Assembly (NCBI GenBank): GCA_023213395.1
Contig: CM041465.1
Coordinates: 205,475,741 to 205,539,740, forward strand
DNA length: 64,000 bases
From: Cycas panzhihuaensis
Taxonomy: Eukaryota > Cycadophyta
Reading direction: 5' to 3'
Part shown: positions 46,742-58,399 of the stretch, one piece after another
Numbering within the stretch: position 1 is the stretch's first letter
Layout: each line of letters opens with the position of its first letter
Notes under the pieces: generated by a model
Databases searched by the model: none
Told to the model about the DNA's origin: nothing
The model's input: the letters and a program-made list of their open reading frames with translations, nothing else
Translations under genes and position numbers: made by a program

Positions 46742-49700
46742 ATGGCTGATATCTGTACTTGTGTATATGTGTATGATGTTCTAGTACAACAAGGTTTGTA
46801 CAAAGCTCTTGCAGGCAAATCGAAGAAACCTATAGGGATGGACGATGACGAATGGGATGATCTAGACAAAAGGGCTCTTAGTACAATACGATTGTACTTA
46901 GTGTATGAAGTTCTATTTAACATCGCGAGGAAACGGACAGTAGCAGGAGTATGGACCCGATTGGAAAATTTGTACATGACGAAATCAGTGACAAATCAAA
47001 TTTACTTGAAGAGGCAGTTGTACTCATTGTGGATGAAGGAAGGTACAAAAATTACTGATCATTTAAATATTTTTAATACTCTTATTTGTCAGTTGGCTAG
47101 TATCGATGTCACAATTGAGGACGAGGACAAGGTTGTTACCTTGTTATGTTCATTACCAAAATCTTGGAATAATATTTGTCACCTCAATCAGTTTTAGCAC
47201 TACAGATGAATTAGACTATGATTCTGTTGTGAGTGCTTTGTTGATGAAAGAAGTGAAGAGGAAGTCTAGTCTTGAAACCTCCACACGTGAAACTATGACA
47301 GCAAGGGGCAAAATGATTGAGAGAGGAAAAAGCTTCAGGGACACATCGAGATCAAAATCAAAAGGCAACAAGAATAAGCTCAGATGTTAGCACTGTAATA
47401 AGACAAGTCACCTCAAGAAGAATTGTTACAAAATGAAGGAGTTCCAGAAAAAGGAAAATCTTGCCAAGGAGGCTAATCAGGTGGAGTCAAATTAAGGTAC
47501 ATATGATGATGTCTTAATTACTTGTAATGTTTCCCATTGTCATCATGATTGGTTATTAGATTCGAGTGCTTCACACCACATGTGTCCACACAAGAGTTGG
47601 TTTTCATCATACCAACCTTTTGATGGTGGTGATTGCTTATGGGAAATGAAGTTTCTTGTAAGACAGTGGGAATTGGTAACATTATAATTAAAATGTTTGA
47701 TGGTGTAGTGAGAACATTAACTGAAGTTATACATGTACCTGATCTAGAAAGGAATCAGATTTCCTTAGATGAACTAGATTCTGGTGGTTATAAGTACATA
47801 GGTCATGAAAGATTTTCAAAGGTGTCGAAGGGCACCTTGGTTGTTATGAAAGCCTTAAAGAAAAGAAACCTTTACATTTTAATGGGAAGTACAGATGTCA
47901 GCCGTGCAACTACAACATCAAAGACTGCAAAAGATCTAGTTCAGTTATGGCATTAGAGACTTGGGCACATGAGTGAGAGAGGACTTAAGGTGTTGATGAA
48001 TCGTAAGTTACTTTATAACTTGCAACTTTCAGATTTGGCTTTTTGTAAACATTGTATTTTTAGAAAGCAGTGTAGATTCAGGTTTAAAATGAGGATTCAC
48101 ATTAGTAAAGATGTTTTGGATTACGTATATTCAGACATGTGGGCAGCAACCCCTACAATATCTTATGGAGGATCATTATACTTTGTCACATTTATAAATG
48201 ATTACTCTAGAAAGATATGAATCTATTTTTTGAAAAGGAAATCTGAAGTTTTGAGTGTGTTTAAGCAGTTCAAGGCTCTGGTTGAGAAGAGCATTGGCAG
48301 GTCAATCAAATGTTTAAGAACTAACAATGGAGGCGAGTTCAACTCCTTGGAATTTGAGAACTATTACAGAAAAGATAGGATCGAAATACATAAGACCATT
48401 AGCTATACTCTACAGCAGAATGGTATAGTTGACCGCATGAATAGGATATTCTTAAAAAGAGCAAGAAGCATGCTGAGTAATGCAGGAATGGAGCAGGGCT
48501 TTTGGTCAAAAGCTATTCAAACAACTTGTTATTTGGTAAACAGGTCATCATCACTTACAATAAACTGCAAGATTCCTAAAGAGGTATGGACTGGACAAGC
48601 ATGTGACTATTCAAATGTGAAACTTTTTTGTTGTGATGCTTATGCCTTGACTAATAAAAGTCAACATTTATAGTTAGACCCAAAATCCAAGAGATGTATC
48701 TTTATTGGTTATGGTGATAGAGATGGTGTGAAGGGATACAGGTTGTGGGATCCTGCTGCCCACAAAATCACTATTAATAGAGATGTTGTGTTTGATGAAT
48801 CACCCTTTTTAAAATCAGACAGTATAGACGTTGAAGTGAAACTAGAGCAGAAAGTTGAACATCAACAGATCAAGCTTGTGACCCATCCATCTTTGGAAAC
48901 AGAAGAGCAGGAAGGCATTTATGAAGATGAATATGTAACAGATTTACATGAGTATGTGGACATTCCTCCACCAACTGTTAGAAGATCTACATGAGTTAGT
49001 CATCCACCTCACATGTATAACCCTTTTATTTTTATTGCTTTAGTTTCTAATGATCGTGAGCCTATATGTTATTAGGAAGTAGTAGATGATATCTATAATG
49101 AGAAGTGGAAGAGGGCTATGTAGGAAGAGATAGATGCTTTGAAGAAAAATAATTCATGGGACTTGGTAGAACTTCCACATGGCAGGAAGAATGTTGGTTG
49201 CAGGTGGATTTTCAAGAAGAAAATAGATGTTGATGGAAAGGTTGACAAATATAGGGAAAGACTGGTGGCTAAAGGTTTTGCGCAGAAAGCAGGTATTGAT
49301 TTTCATGAGATCTTTTCACTAGTTGTGAAACTTGTTTCAATTCGAGTTCTATTAGCATTGGTAGCTTCTCTTGATTTGGAATTAGAGCAGTTAGATATAA
49401 AAATAGCTTTTTTACATGGAATTTAGATGAGGAGATATATATAGATCAATCAGAAGGGTTTGTACAGGATGGCAAGAAAAAACTTATTTGCAGGCTCATG
49501 AAATCATTGTATGGCTTGAAGCAATCACCCTAGCAATGGTACAATAAGTTTGATGCCTTTATAGAGAGCTAAAACTTCAAAAGAATTGAGTATGATCATT
49601 GTGTTTACTTTAAATTCTTAGACGATGACTTATTTATTATCTTGGTATTACATGTTGATATGCTAGTTGCAAGCAAGAGCATGGCAAAAATCAACAAGTT

Positions 49701-50612
49701 AAAGGCTCAATTGGCTAGGACTTTTGATATGAAGGATCTAAGAGCTACAAAATAAATCTTAGGTATAGAGATATATAGAGACAGAAAAAATGGTAAGCTA
49801 TAGTTATCATAGCAGAAATATGTGGAGAAGGTGCTAACCAGGTTTGGTATGGCAAATGTGAAATCAGTGAGTATCCCATTGACTTTCCATTTTAAGCTTT
49901 CTTTGAGTATGAATCCTAGTAATAAAGAAGAAAAGGATTATATGTCTCATGTACCTTATGCCAGTGCAGTAGAAAGTTTGATGTATGCCATGGTATGTAT
50001 AAGGCCTAACATTTCACATGCAGTCGGTGTAGTTAGCAGGTTTATGGAAAATCCAAGAAAGGAATATTAGGCAGCAATGAAATGGGTGCTTTAGTATTTG
50101 AGAGGCACAAGTGACTGTTGCATCACCTTTAGAGGTACAAGTAATCAGGTTTGTGGATATATTGATTCAAACTTTGCAGGAGATTTAGACAAGAGAAGGT
50201 CTACTTTGGGTTATGTATTTACTCTTGCAAATGGTTCGGTTAGTTGGATGTCAAAATTGCATAGCGCAATTGCATTATCAACTACAGAAATAGACTATGT
50301 TGCTATAGCACATGCTTATAAAGAAGCAATCTGGTTGTAGGGTCTATTGGTTGAACTTGGAAGGAAACATGAAAAGGTAATGGTATTTTGTAACAGTCAA
50401 AGTACTATTTACTTAGCAAAGAATCTAACTTATCATAGTAGGACAAAGCATATTGCTCTTAAGTACCATTTTGTTAAACAGGTTGTGGAAGTAGGTGGAG
50501 TGGCACTTGAGAAGGTTAACACCAAACAGAATTATGCTAACATGTTCACAAAACCACTATTATTGGAGAAGTTCAAATGGTGTTTGACTTCTCTTGGATT
50601 GCAGAAAAGGTA
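46742..50612 (+). pseudogene. copia B gag-pol polyprotein, lightly disrupted
   Basis: Gag core 46742-47197: VLVQQGLYKALAGK, then LSTIRLYLVYEVLFN and SLWMKEGTKITDHLN; its first residues come from fused LTR-side DNA. Zinc knuckle near 47390-47430 (HCNKTSHLKKNC, final Cys kept). Protease at 47545 (WLLDSSASHHMC, DSS for DSG). GAG-pre-integrase near 47945 (LWH, RLGHMSERGL). Integrase 48030-48673 (YSDMWAATPT, LRTNNGGEFNS). RT 49085-49780 (VELPHGRKNVGCRWIFKKK; the YVDD box reads HVDM). RNase H 50098-50612 (CGYIDSNFAGDLDKRRST, NSQSTIYLAKN, ANMFTKPLLLEKF). About ten stops or shifts over 3.9 kb. Confidence 0.93.
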
Positions 50613-50661
50613 ATGAATGATCTAAGAAAAATATTAGGTAAATTGTTGTCAAGGTGGAGAT

Positions 50662-51190
50662 TGTTAAATAATGTGACAACAATGTTTTAGAGGCTAAAAT
50701 TTTGACAAATTGGCAATGTGATTTCTCCCCAAACTTCCTCTGGGGGATCCACGGGGGGTGGGAGCCCCCCTTGGCTAGGAGGTGTGGGAGGAGCCTGAAC
50801 CACCCCACTCCCTCCATGGCAAATAGGGGGTTTGGGGGCGATAGCCCTTGATCCAAAAAACTAGCACTAAAAAACATACTAAATTGTAAAGAGAATCAAG
50901 GTCGTTCGCTTAAAATACCCTAAATTTTATGGTCGAGATTTGTACCTTGTATGACTCTCTCATATAGTCCAATTTAGATTGTTTTTTTATTATGTTGATG
51001 GTGTTTTGATGTATTGGATATGCTATGAGGAGTTGGGCGGTTGGTTGTTGTTGCTATGAGCATCTTACTGCAGATTATGTGTATTTCTCCCTTCTTTGAT
51101 AATAGAGATCGATACCTTTCTTGTGTGGATATTTTTCTAGCACACTACTAAGGTTTTACCATGTTATATCAGGTGTATATGTGATGCTTT
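50662..51190 (+). repeat. 3' LTR of copia B
   Basis: Follows the PPT AAGGTGGAGAT (50651-50661). 529 bp; keeps the same inverted repeat (50753-50770) in worn form. Confidence 0.9.
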
Positions 51191-51366
51191 GGTTTTCTAA
51201 TTTATTTATTATATTACCTCTGGTTTAAGAACTTACATGTTAAATTTCAGTTTTGATTCTTGTAACTAGTTACAAAATAGTTTAGATTTTGGTGGCAGTT
51301 TCTAGTTATTGGGAGCTAGTTTATTCAACATGGCCTAGTCCCCTCTTAGTGGATGTAGCGTACGTA
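51191..51366 (-). other. gypsy leader remnant
   Basis: Short stretch between copia B and the gypsy PBS; no ORF seen. Confidence 0.5.
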
Positions 51367-51379
51367 GGCAACAGAACCA
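51367..51379 (-). promoter_or_regulatory. gypsy PBS, Asp-tRNA-like, worn
   Basis: The minus strand reads TGGTTCTGTTGCC, one base from the LTR end. It matches TGGCGCCGTTGCC, the Asp-tRNA PBS common in Tat/Athila elements, at 10 of 13 bases, with C-to-T changes at two of the three differences. Confidence 0.6.
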
Positions 51380-51380
51380 A

Positions 51381-52275
51381 TGTTGACTTATATATCCCCC
51401 TATTGATATATTCACTTGTCAAGGGATACAGGTTGATAGTTTAGTTAGGATGAAGTCAACATGTTTGCATTTCCATTCATTATTATCAAAATCACTTTAT
51501 ATATAACACAATATGAATAAGCCATCATATTATCATCATTATTCCATCACAACGGTACACAAACCATCATGCATCCTTTATATAATCATTATAATACACA
51601 GCACATAATATTCTACATAAGTCTTCATTTGATTAAGCAATATCACCAATACATTCAGTTTTGGAGCGTATCTTGCATACGTTCCAACAACATTCACAAT
51701 TTGTTGTTACATACGTTCTGAAATGGAATACAATAAAGAATGGTACTTCTTATGCACTAGATTAAATATCCATGAATGCATAACTCCATTCTCACCCTTG
51801 AAAATCTATCATAAGACTCAATGGATCAACTCTCACTGGTGGAATGGTGAGAAAAGTATCATTAAATACCCATCTTTGGTGTCATTTGGGTGAATGGTTA
51901 TGAACCATGGTCATAACTATTCCTTTCTATAACAAACATACCCTTTCACTTAACACATGATTATCATCACTAATCAATGTCTTCTCTATTCATACATCTG
52001 AAATACATTCATCCTTATTGACATCATTAATTCTGAGTACATTTGGGTCTATAATGGTCATGCATACCATACAGGTTAGTTTGTGTATATTTGGTACATT
52101 CTTGTCTGCTAACATATTTGAAAGGTATGTATCCTATGTTACGTTTCATTGTATTCTTCTGTGCACACCTCTATATGATTTGCCAACTATGTGTACCTGC
52201 ATCCTCTAAGTCAGTACAAGCATGCATTCTTGATTTTCCATGGTTCAAGTGTCATGCATGCCAAAAATAATCCCC
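51381..52275 (-). repeat. 5' LTR of the gypsy element
   Basis: Begins TGTTGACTTATATATCCC; matches 36383-37300. The right end is approximate because copia C sequence starts at about 52281. Confidence 0.82.
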
Positions 52276-52280
52276 ATCCA

Positions 52281-52751
52281 TTCTTTTCTTATATTTGGGA
52301 GCATGTGCATGACGTAAATGATAGTATCTCACATGCAAGAGCATGCGTGAGTTATATCTGTTTTCTTTATTTTTGTTTTATTCTTTTCTTTAACACTTGT
52401 TTTTGTCACATTCAAGAGCATGCACATGTTATAAATGATAGTCTCTCACATGCAAGAGCATGCATGTGTTGTATCTACTATCTTTATTCCTATTTTATCC
52501 TTTTCTTTCATACTCTCGTTATTTATGAGAGGAGATCTTACTCTCTTAGAATTATTATGAAAGAATTCATTTGTGAGTCTTTGTGCATCATTATGAGTTT
52601 ATATATTTGCCTACCTTGGAGAATAGATTGGTGAGAATTCATTGTACACATTGTGATCTAATACAAGATTCTTTTATTCTTGTATGTTATTGTATAAATG
52701 TGTTCTTGTTTTGCTCGCATATTTTTGCTATTTTCACTCTAATTACCAACA
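52281..52751 (+). repeat. 5' LTR of copia C (start approximate) with 117-bp tandem duplication
   Basis: Ends ACCAACA directly before the PBS. Two units of about 117 bp (from 52281 and from about 52398) share GAGCATG--CATG, TCTCACATGCAAGAGCATGC and ATCCTTTTCTTT-like words. Confidence 0.65.
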
Positions 52752-52764
52752 TGGTATTAGGGTC
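52752..52764 (+). promoter_or_regulatory. PBS of copia C
   Basis: TGGTATTAGGGTC is a two-change form of the Met-tRNA PBS and directly follows an ACCAACA end. Confidence 0.75.
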
Positions 52765-53689
52765 CATGGTCAATTTTATGAGAAATTTTTTAGTCTAATC
52801 ATATTTTTCTACTTGTTAGTGTGATATTTTTGCAGTGAGTATCTCCATTATTGATTTGATTAGCCTTTAAGCAAACACACTAGTGAAAAAGGTGTTGGTT
52901 CTATTGTAGGGCCATTTTTTGCCACAATGGGCACTTTGAATATCTTGTTTTCGTAGGATTTTTACTTGTGGGTTTGCCCTTAGTAGGTTTGAGACTCATT
53001 TGGCACTAATCTTAGTCTTCAAATCAAAAAATCTTGGTGCAAAACCATCTTAGTAAGTTGGAGAAAGGGGGTAGCCTTATAAAACCCCTTTTCAAGCTTT
53101 AAACAATAAAAAATTTCTCATTTCTTCATAGAAATCTTTTGTGGCTACTTGGATTTGCTATATATCAGTTTTATTTAACTAACTAATGCAAAAAAATCTC
53201 TTAAAAAATGATCATGTGAATATCACGATTGAATTCAACCATGTTTGGTTGACAGTTGCAACAAAAAATTCATGGCATTTAAAATCTATTTTGATATATT
53301 CACTTTAAGTTTTTATTTCACTAATGTTTAGAGAAATTAAAGTAAATTTTTATTTGTTTAAAGTCTGCCCTTTATTTTTTAAGCTATTGATCACATGCAT
53401 TAAGGGTCTAAAGACTCTAGAAAGGGGCTAAACTTTATTTTTTAGTTGTTTGTTGTTCATTTTGAATAGTTTTGTTTTTAACATCTTATTACTATTATTT
53501 TTTCATTTTTGTAGTTAAAATTTTTAATGAGAGCTTGTGGCCACTGAATTTTTAAAATAAACTCATGCTTGCAGTCTTAATCATGTGAGTTAATTCTTAA
53601 AACGTCTGGTGTTAATATTGTTGGTTATATTCTATTAGATACATACAAAATAAACAACAAAAATTATGTAATATAGAAATTTAAAATTT
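52765..53689 (+). other. leader of copia C
   Basis: AT-rich, no clear ORF between PBS and gag. Confidence 0.5.
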
Positions 53690-55755
53690 TTAATATTTTA
53701 GTTCTTAAGAAATTAATGAAGATTGTTGAAGGAAAAGAATCAAAGCTAGTTGTGATTTCCACTTAGGCCACAAGTGATACCATAACATCTACTTCAATGG
53801 TAATAGATAAAGATGTTGAAGATTGGGAGGATTGTGATTATGAGACATTAACAATTATTGGGCTCCTAATTGTTGTTGATCTCATCACACATCTATAAGG
53901 TAAGAGTAGATCAAGGGATGCGTGGTAGACTCTATAGGACCTATATGAGAACAAAAATGAGACGAGTGTTATACTTAAGAAATCTACTTTATTCTAATAA
54001 AATGATTGTAGATGACTTTATCTCCTATCTTTTGTAAAAATTAAAGGAGATCAGAAATTAATTAATTGTAATAGGAGGGAAAAAAAAAGGATAAAGAGTT
54101 TGTGAGCATCACACTTAATAGTATGCATGAAGGTTATGGCATTTTTGTAACCAATTTATGTTTGACTTAGAGAGCACAACCACTTACATTTGAGGAGTTA
54201 ACTAGACTTCTCTTACATAAAGAGTAGTGCATAGGAGGTTACATTAATAGCATCAATTATCATAGCATAAATATCTTAACTCACAAAAAAACTTTATGTA
54301 AATACTCCTAAACAAACTTTGCCATCTTCTCATAGAGCAAATCTATAAAGAATGTCGTGCACTTATTGTAATAAGAAATGTCACCATTAGAAGAATTGTT
54401 AAAAAAAGAAAGCAAATAAGAAAGTTGGCAAAACTATCACTTTATCTATTGATGATGGTAAAGTCTGTGTTCAATTTTACATATGGCATGGATGATCTTT
54501 GGTACATTAATTTTGGTGTTTCAAATCACATTACTTTTCACAAAGATTGGTTTAGTGAACTTAAAGGAGGTCAGAATCAAACCATTGTTCTTGGTAATAA
54601 TGGTCAACATAAAGCAATAAGGCAAGACACAATTATTCTCAATTAACTTGGTCATATGATCAAAATTTCTAATGTGCTTTATGTATTATTATTTAAGCAT
54701 AATTTATTTTCTGTAAGTCATATAACTAAATAAAACTTGAATGTTAAGTTTGACGACACCAAGTGTGTCATAAAGAATGATGATTTTGTAATCGATTAAG
54801 GAGTTGAAGAGAATGGTTTGTATAAATTCTTTAGCACATCTAAGCATGGTTTTGTTGTAAATTCATTTAATGCTTTATGGCATCACCACTTTAGTCATTT
54901 GAACTATCATAGTTTTTAATTGTTAAATAAGCTAAAAATATTACATGATATTTCTTTAATTTGGAAATGTGATAAAATTTATAGTGCATGTGCATTAGGG
55001 AAGCAACATAGGGAGAAATTTATCAAGTCCAAATGGTGGGCTAAGGACAAATTGGAGTTGATTCATTCCAACTTATGTGAACTAATTATGTCAATTTCAC
55101 TTGGAGGCACAAAACAATTCATAAACTTCATTGACAATTTCTTAAAGAAGGCTTGGGTCTATCTTATGAAAAACAAGTCCGAAGCACTAATAAAATTTAA
55201 AGAGTTCAAGGTTGAAGTAGAAAATTTCTCTAGGAAGAAGATCAAAATTCTAAAGAGTGATAGTGAAGGTAAGTACCTATCAACTAAATTCACTACTTTC
55301 TGCAAGAATCATGGCATTTGATAGGGAGCGACATCTTATACACCATAATAGAATGACATATCTGAAAAGAAAAATCACACAATTGTTAAGATCTCTAGAT
55401 GTATACTCAAAGACAAAGATGTCTCAAAGTGTTTTTGGGGTGAAACTATAAATACAAGTATGTACCTATTGAATAAAAGTTCAATAAAAGTTGTTCGAAA
55501 CATAACTCTTAAAGAAGTAGATAAAAGACCCTTAGCTTACAATTTTTGAATATTTAGATGTATTACTTTTGTATGTATGTTTGATGTAAAGAGACACAAA
55601 CTTGATGACAAAAGTTATAGGTGCATTTTTATCAAGTATAGTGAGTCATTCAAAGTTTATAGAGTCTAGGATCCTTCGAAGAGGAAGATTGTAATAAGTA
55701 GGGATGTTTTGTTTGATGAGTTTGATAAAGAAATTATTCCCATTGTAAATACTAA
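53690..55755 (+). pseudogene. copia C gag, protease and integrase, disrupted
   Basis: Gag traces from about 53715 (KIVEGKESKLVVIST; then a DVEDWEDCDYETLT stretch). Zinc knuckle near 54353-54400 (MSCTYCNKKCHH, then KNC). Protease 54425-54646 reads LWYINFGVSNHIT (FGVS in place of DSGAS) with LGNNGQHKA. GAG-pre-integrase and integrase 54870-55321: LWHHHFSHLNYHS-like, ACALGKQHREKF, LELIHSNLCE, FINFIDNFLKKAWVY and LKSDSEGKYLS. The C-terminal integrase part near 55670 (DPSKRKIVISRDVLFDE) ends the similarity. The catalytic Asp of HSD reads HSN, so it was inactive. Confidence 0.82.
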
Positions 55756-55780
55756 TGCTAAAGACATGTTTGGATAATAT

Positions 55781-57318
55781 TCGTATTGGGGTTATTTTTA
55801 AATATTATATTATTATATTGTGGTGATATTTTTTCTAGCATTTGTTAATGGAAGATAGCGATGGACCAAGGTGTCTCAATGTACTCTTATTCTTGCCTAT
55901 TTATCTGTGGGGTTTGAAGACCCTGATGTTTATCAACACCACCCACATGTCAGATCTATTTAACTCTTTTTGCTTTTGTCTTGTCCTGTATGTTTTCTAC
56001 TCATAATAATCTTCATTCAGAGCCAAGTTAGGTGATTGAGACAGTTTATTGTTTATTTTTGGGCCTACTTATTATGATGTGCCTAAGTCTATACTATTGA
56101 TATCATTTGAACGAATCCTATCACGCTCGTGATTTCAAGCCTTTTGTTTTTTTTGTAAATGATTTGTCTCATGTTTTTTCCCCCTTTGTCCAACTAGTTT
56201 CTAATGTAGCAATTATGCCCTCAAGCATATGGCATTTATATTATGGCCTTTGTCCAAGCATATTTGTGCCCTTACATGACCTATTTACACGGTGGTGAAT
56301 AGTTGTATTAGTGTCTACTATATTATTATTATTTGAATCTCATATTTGTGTTATTTGCCTAGTTTGTGATCCACATCTAAGTACTCAGTGTATGTGTGGT
56401 TGTGTCAAGTTGTAGTTATTGGGAATACGTCTATATGCATGGTGTGTTTCGTCTGTTTGTGTTTGGAGATATTAGAGTCATGGTGGTTTGTTTGACATAC
56501 AAGACTCTAGATATTAGAGTCATGGTCGTTTGTTTGACATACAAGACTCTATCTGGTTCGTTTGACTAACATAATTGCGTCTCAAGTCTTGGGTGCATCC
56601 AATGTATATCGATACTTGATATACGTTCACAAAAAAGGTTTAGACCCAGTCCCGTTTGGTTTGTATTGTCTTTAGTTCATATCATCCTCTACATCATCTT
56701 TCGTGATGGGATCTATTTACACTTATCTAGCAGATTAGTAAATTAGGTTTAGATTTATTAATATAGTCTATTTGAAGTCTGCATTTGTAAATAATGGTCA
56801 TGTGTTATTAATGGTCTTCTCAGTGTTGAAATGGTAATTAAAGGTCTTTATGGGGATTGTTCCTTCCATGTCATTTACATCTGACATGTATGCATTATGT
56901 TCATGTTTTAAATTAACCTCCTTATATTGTTTAAGGCATAACTTTACCATAAAGTATTAGATTTAAAGTGTTGTTTGAAGTATTGGATTCATATTTTAAT
57001 TTTCTACAAAATGAATATTGCTTGGGTTTTTTTAAAATTATTTGATGTATTGTTTTAATGTTTAAAGTTATTACAACTTTGTGGGCTTCTTGCGAGTTGA
57101 CCCTATAAACAAACATATCATAAACTTCACTTTGTAATCACAAATTAATACAAAAAAAAATTATCTTAGAGGAGGTTGAGTTGCAATTAGGACACTTATG
57201 CATGTCCCGAAGTTAAAGGAGAATAATTTGGCTTATGTTTGAGTGTTCTTTGCTCTTGTTTAGTGCATTTGTCCTTCATCAAAGCACTCTTTATTTTTCA
57301 AAACATTTTATTTTGTTA
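55781..57318. other. unassigned DNA between copia C and copia D
   Basis: No gene seen apart from chance ORFs. Could contain the leader or LTR of copia D, but no PBS was found. Contains a 42-bp duplication. Confidence 0.4.
56467..56550. repeat. 42-bp tandem duplication
   Basis: 56467-56508 and 56509-56550 differ at a single base (G/C). Confidence 0.95.
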
Positions 57319-58205
57319 TGGCTTCTAGCACGAGTAATGTAATGGTACCTAAGTTTGATGGTACTAATTTTTTAAAATTAAAGTCGTATAATGAAATTTA
57401 TCTTTGTATTAAAAAACATGTGGGATTTAATTATAAATGGATATGGTACACCTAATTTTAATGCTATTACAAATGAGAAGAATACTTTCAAGAAGAACAA
57501 AAATAAAAACAATGAAATTTTGGCGTTCATCTTTTTGTGTTTTAGAGGGCTATATCTTTCTAAGAGTAAATGAGGTGTTTATATTAAAGGAGGCATATAA
57601 TACTTTAAAGACCACCTATAAAGGAGTTATTATGCCAAAACTTCAAATATTAAGAATTAGATTTTAAAATTATTAAAACAATAACAATGAGGGGATCAAT
57701 GACTTCATAACCAAGATACAAGGCTTAGTTAAGCAAATAAGAGTCTTAAGAGAAGTTATTAGTGAACAAAGGGTGGTAGAAAAGATTCTAAGGAGTGTTA
57801 ATGCCATTAAGATGTTTGAGATGGTAGCCACAAGTATTGAAGTCTTCAAATACCTTACAACACTTAAGGTTAATCAATTTAATACCATGCTATTAAGTGT
57901 TGAAGAGAAGAAAGGTAGTAGTGAATCCTTAAAACATGCATTTGCCACTAAGGCAAAAGTTAGGCCATCCTATAAAGAGCAAAGTTTTAGGAGAAGAGTT
58001 CAATATCCTAGAGGAACATGTCAAAATTTTAGAAACCAAGGACAATTTCACCAAGGGCAATGTTATCAAAGTCAAGGGCAATTCCATCAAGGATAAGGAC
58101 ATTTCTATTAGGGTCATGCATATGAAAATCAAGGCCAATTTAATTAAGAGCAAGGATAAGGTTTGGGACCTCAAAATTATTGAAAATAAAATAGGAAAAA
58201 GAGAA
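57319..58205 (+). pseudogene. copia D gag remnant
   Basis: Starts MASSTSNVMVPKFDGTNF at 57319, the standard copia gag opening. Continues with EAYNTLKTTYKGV near 57588, a DFITKIQGLVKQIRVL stretch near 57700, VVEKILRSVNA at 57773, and a Q/G-rich tail repeating NQGQFHQG near 58030-58120 (a normal feature before the zinc knuckle). Frame shifts separate the pieces, and the sequence ends at the LTR of copia E, which may have cut it. No pol follows. Confidence 0.8.
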
Positions 58206-58219
58206 GTCTTCTTCATTCT

Positions 58220-58388
58220 TGATGGGTGAGAGTTTCTCTCTCATATAAATACATTAAGGTTACAAGAGAGATCTAGTACATATATAACAAGTGTCACTTT
58301 ATGACAGAAGAGAGGTCATGACACATGACTCTTAATTATATATGAGTCCCCCAATGTAAAACAAGGATAGAACATTAATATTCTAACA
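58220..58388 (-). repeat. 3' LTR of copia E
   Basis: Minus strand begins TGTTAGAATATTAATG just after a PPT (ACATTAAGGGAGAA) and ends ...CTCTCACCCATCA. 169 bp, a typical short copia LTR with TG...CA ends. Confidence 0.85.
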
Positions 58389-58399
58389 TTCTCCCTTAA

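Larger units (their letters stand above)
46170..51190 (+). mobile_element. Ty1/copia retrotransposon, family B, nested in gypsy
   Basis: LTRs at 46170-46695 and 50662-51190 share the same TGTTAAATAATGTGACAA start and stay alignable to GTGTATATGTGATGCTTT. Pol between them is in copia order and is the best preserved in the window. It splits the gypsy gag (ends near 46160) from the gypsy PBS (51367), so it inserted later. PBS and leader are deleted: the 5' LTR joins gag within about 70 bp. Confidence 0.92.
36383..52275 (-). mobile_element. Ty3/gypsy retrotransposon, Tat/Athila type, with nested copia B
   Basis: Long direct repeats at 36383-about 37300 and 51381-about 52275 begin with the same TGTTGA-TTATATAT word and stay alignable for about 900 bp. 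Between them, on the minus strand from right to left, are PBS, [copia B insertion], gag, protease, RT, RNase H, integrase and an additional ORF. RT before integrase is the gypsy order. The integrase style (AIDYMTKWVEAQ) and the Asp-tRNA-like PBS point to the Tat/Athila branch. Without copia B the element is about 10.9 kb. All ORFs are broken. Confidence 0.88.
52281..55780 (+). mobile_element. Ty1/copia retrotransposon C, 3' truncated
   Basis: LTR-like sequence with internal duplication, then PBS (52752-52764), leader, gag, zinc knuckle, protease and integrase in copia order. Similarity to copia stops after the integrase C-terminal part near 55755; RT, RNase H and 3' LTR are missing. It abuts the gypsy LTR, possibly inserted into its end. 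Confidence 0.78.
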
